Shown here: in pieces, positions 44,140 through 45,256 of the stretch
Layout: each line of letters begins with the position of its first letter
Numbering within the stretch: the first letter of the stretch is position 1
Source: a virus
Virus record (IMG/VR): IMGVR_UViG_3300006810_012228
Span: 1 to 45,256 of that record
Strand: one strand, 5' to 3'
DNA: 45,256 nt
Program-made: the position numbers and the translations under genes
The notes under the pieces: model-generated
What the model was told of the DNA's origin: nothing
Database searches by the model: none
The model's input: only the letters and a program-made list of their open reading frames with translations

Positions 44140-45256
44140 TGAAATTCGCTCACATAGCAGACACACACATTAAAAATTTAAAGTACCACAAAGAGTATAG
44201 GGCGGTCTTTAAACAGCTTTACGCTTCCCTAAAAAAACAAAAGGTGGACTACATTATCCACTGCGGCGACATTGCTCACACCAAGACACAGATTTCACCA
44301 GAATTTGTTGAGCTATGCTCCGACTTCTTGAAGAATCTAGCAGACATCGCCCCAACTTACATCATTCTAGGTAATCATGATGGCAACCTACGGAACTCTT
44401 ACCGACAGGATGCCATTACTCCTATTGTAGATGCTCTAAATCACAATAACTTACATCTATTAAAGGATGCTGGCGAGACACACTTAGACGATAAGTTTTG
44501 TCTAAATGTCTTATCAGTGTTTGATGAAGATAATTGGGTTAAACCGACCAACCCAGATAAAATTAACATAGGACTTTACCATGGTGCGATCAAATATAGC
44601 CGTACAGACATTGGATTCGTTATGGAACACGGAGAGCATAGCATTTCTATATTTGATGATTGTGATTATGCTATGCTTGGGGATATCCATAAAACTCAAA
44701 TCCTAAACAAGGAAGGCACTATTGCTTATTGTGGCTCTACAATTCAGCAGAACTTTGGCGAGACAGACGACAAGGGTATCTTTATCTGGGACATTCAGTC
44801 TAAAACTGAATTTAGTAGAGAGAAGATTAATTTTGTAAACCCAAAGCCATTTATTACAATTCGTCTAACAAAGACGGGGAGAATCCCAAGAGGCTTCAAG
44901 TGCCCAGACGGCGCGAGACTACGATTAGTAGCGGATTCAAACATCCCCTTAGAACGCCTCAGGAGAGCCGTAGACATCGCGAAGCATAGGTTCAAGCCCG
45001 AGAGTATTACTTTCCTTAATAAAGCCAGCAGCAACGATTTAACGGTGGAAAATAGTGTTGACACAGAACTGTTTGAAAACTTACGAGATGAGAAGACACA
45101 GCAAGATCTAATTAAAGAGTACCTTAAGGACTACAATGTCGGGGAGGACACGCTGAATGAAGTTTTCGCTCTTAACTCAAAGTACAACAAAGTTGTTGAG
45201 GAGAGCGAAGACATTTCCCGCAATGTTCATTGGCGCATTAAGAAGTTTAGTTGGGA
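44139..45256 (+). CDS. 47: Recombination nuclease subunit, T4 gp47/SbcD-like (3' truncated by window edge)
   Basis: The reading frame is open from ATG 44139 (overlapping TAA of the primase) to the window end, at least 372 codons. Metallophosphoesterase motifs: IADTHIK (D8, H10), HCGDIAH (D44), LGNHDG (N79, H80, D81), a YHGA histidine and LGDIHK. These match Mre11/SbcD and gp47, the nuclease of the gp46/47 (Rad50/Mre11) complex that resects DNA ends for recombination-dependent replication. The partner ATPase gp46 would be expected just downstream, outside the window. The end of the C-terminal domain is missing only because of the window. Confidence 0.88.
   Translation, partial: MKFAHIADTHIKNLKYHKEYRAVFKQLYASLKKQKVDYIIHCGDIAHTKTQISPEFVELCSDFLKNLADIAPTYIILGNHDGNLRNSYRQDAITPIVDALNHNNLHLLKDAGETHLDDKFCLNVLSVFDEDNWVKPTNPDKINIGLYHGAIKYSRTDIGFVMEHGEHSISIFDDCDYAMLGDIHKTQILNKEGTIAYCGSTIQQNFGETDDKGIFIWDIQSKTEFSREKINFVNPKPFITIRLTKTGRIPRGFKCPDGARLRLVADSNIPLERLRRAVDIAKHRFKPESITFLNKASSNDLTVENSVDTELFENLRDEKTQQDLIKEYLKDYNVGEDTLNEVFALNSKYNKVVEESEDISRNVHWRIKKFSW

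Noticed and set aside
1-45256. CRISPR array, rRNA, integrase, transposase or insertion sequence
   Set aside because: No repeat-spacer pattern, RNA gene or recombinase motif was seen; the window is nearly all coding.

Overview
The window is a segment of a large, AT-rich, contractile-tailed bacteriophage genome of the T4 superfamily. The evidence is a GPW/gp25-type baseplate wedge protein, a baseplate-J/gp6-like wedge protein, a gp55-like late sigma factor and a gp47/SbcD-like recombination nuclease, all on the + strand with genes overlapping by a few bases or separated by at most about 42 bases. No rRNA, tRNA, CRISPR array, integrase or transposase was seen. The host cannot be named from the sequence, and capsid, portal, terminase, sheath and tube genes are not in this window.

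Region 1 (1-9879) is a glycan biosynthesis cassette. It holds the 3' end of a glycosyltransferase, a GT4 glycosyltransferase, a two-domain GT4-GT2 glycosyltransferase, a NodZ/FUT8-superfamily fucosyltransferase-like protein, a transketolase split into two overlapping genes, an NAD-dependent sugar epimerase/dehydratase, a class I methyltransferase, a cupin, GDP-mannose 4,6-dehydratase (gmd), a small unknown protein and a cupin-type mannose-6-phosphate isomerase. Together they suggest that the phage makes and transfers a deoxysugar, methylated or branched, from a GDP-mannose route. From 1599 to about 8340 the DNA is markedly more AT-rich than its flanks, so this part looks like a transferred block.

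Region 2 (9872-11394) carries small phage genes around a gp55-like sigma factor: a zinc ribbon protein, a membrane-anchored small protein, the sigma factor and a small unknown protein.

Region 3 (11394-42689) encodes the baseplate, tail tip and fibres. It starts with a hub-like protein carrying an M15 peptidase motif set, followed by a needle/hub-type structural protein, two large unknown structural proteins, gp25-like and gp6-like wedges, a DNRLRE-like protein, a 2932-residue protein with a LamG-like domain, and further structural proteins. These include two pairs of paralogues (33008/39423 and 40392/41481). Two virion genes, gp6-like and the gene at 40392, are each broken by a one-base deficit in a homopolymer. 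This could be sequence error, mutation or ribosomal frameshifting.

Region 4 (42686-45256) turns to DNA metabolism: a RuvC-like resolvase, a zinc-finger/TOPRIM primase and the 5' part of a gp47/SbcD-like nuclease that runs off the window. Apart from the frameshift artefacts, no stretch longer than 300 bases lacks a gene.
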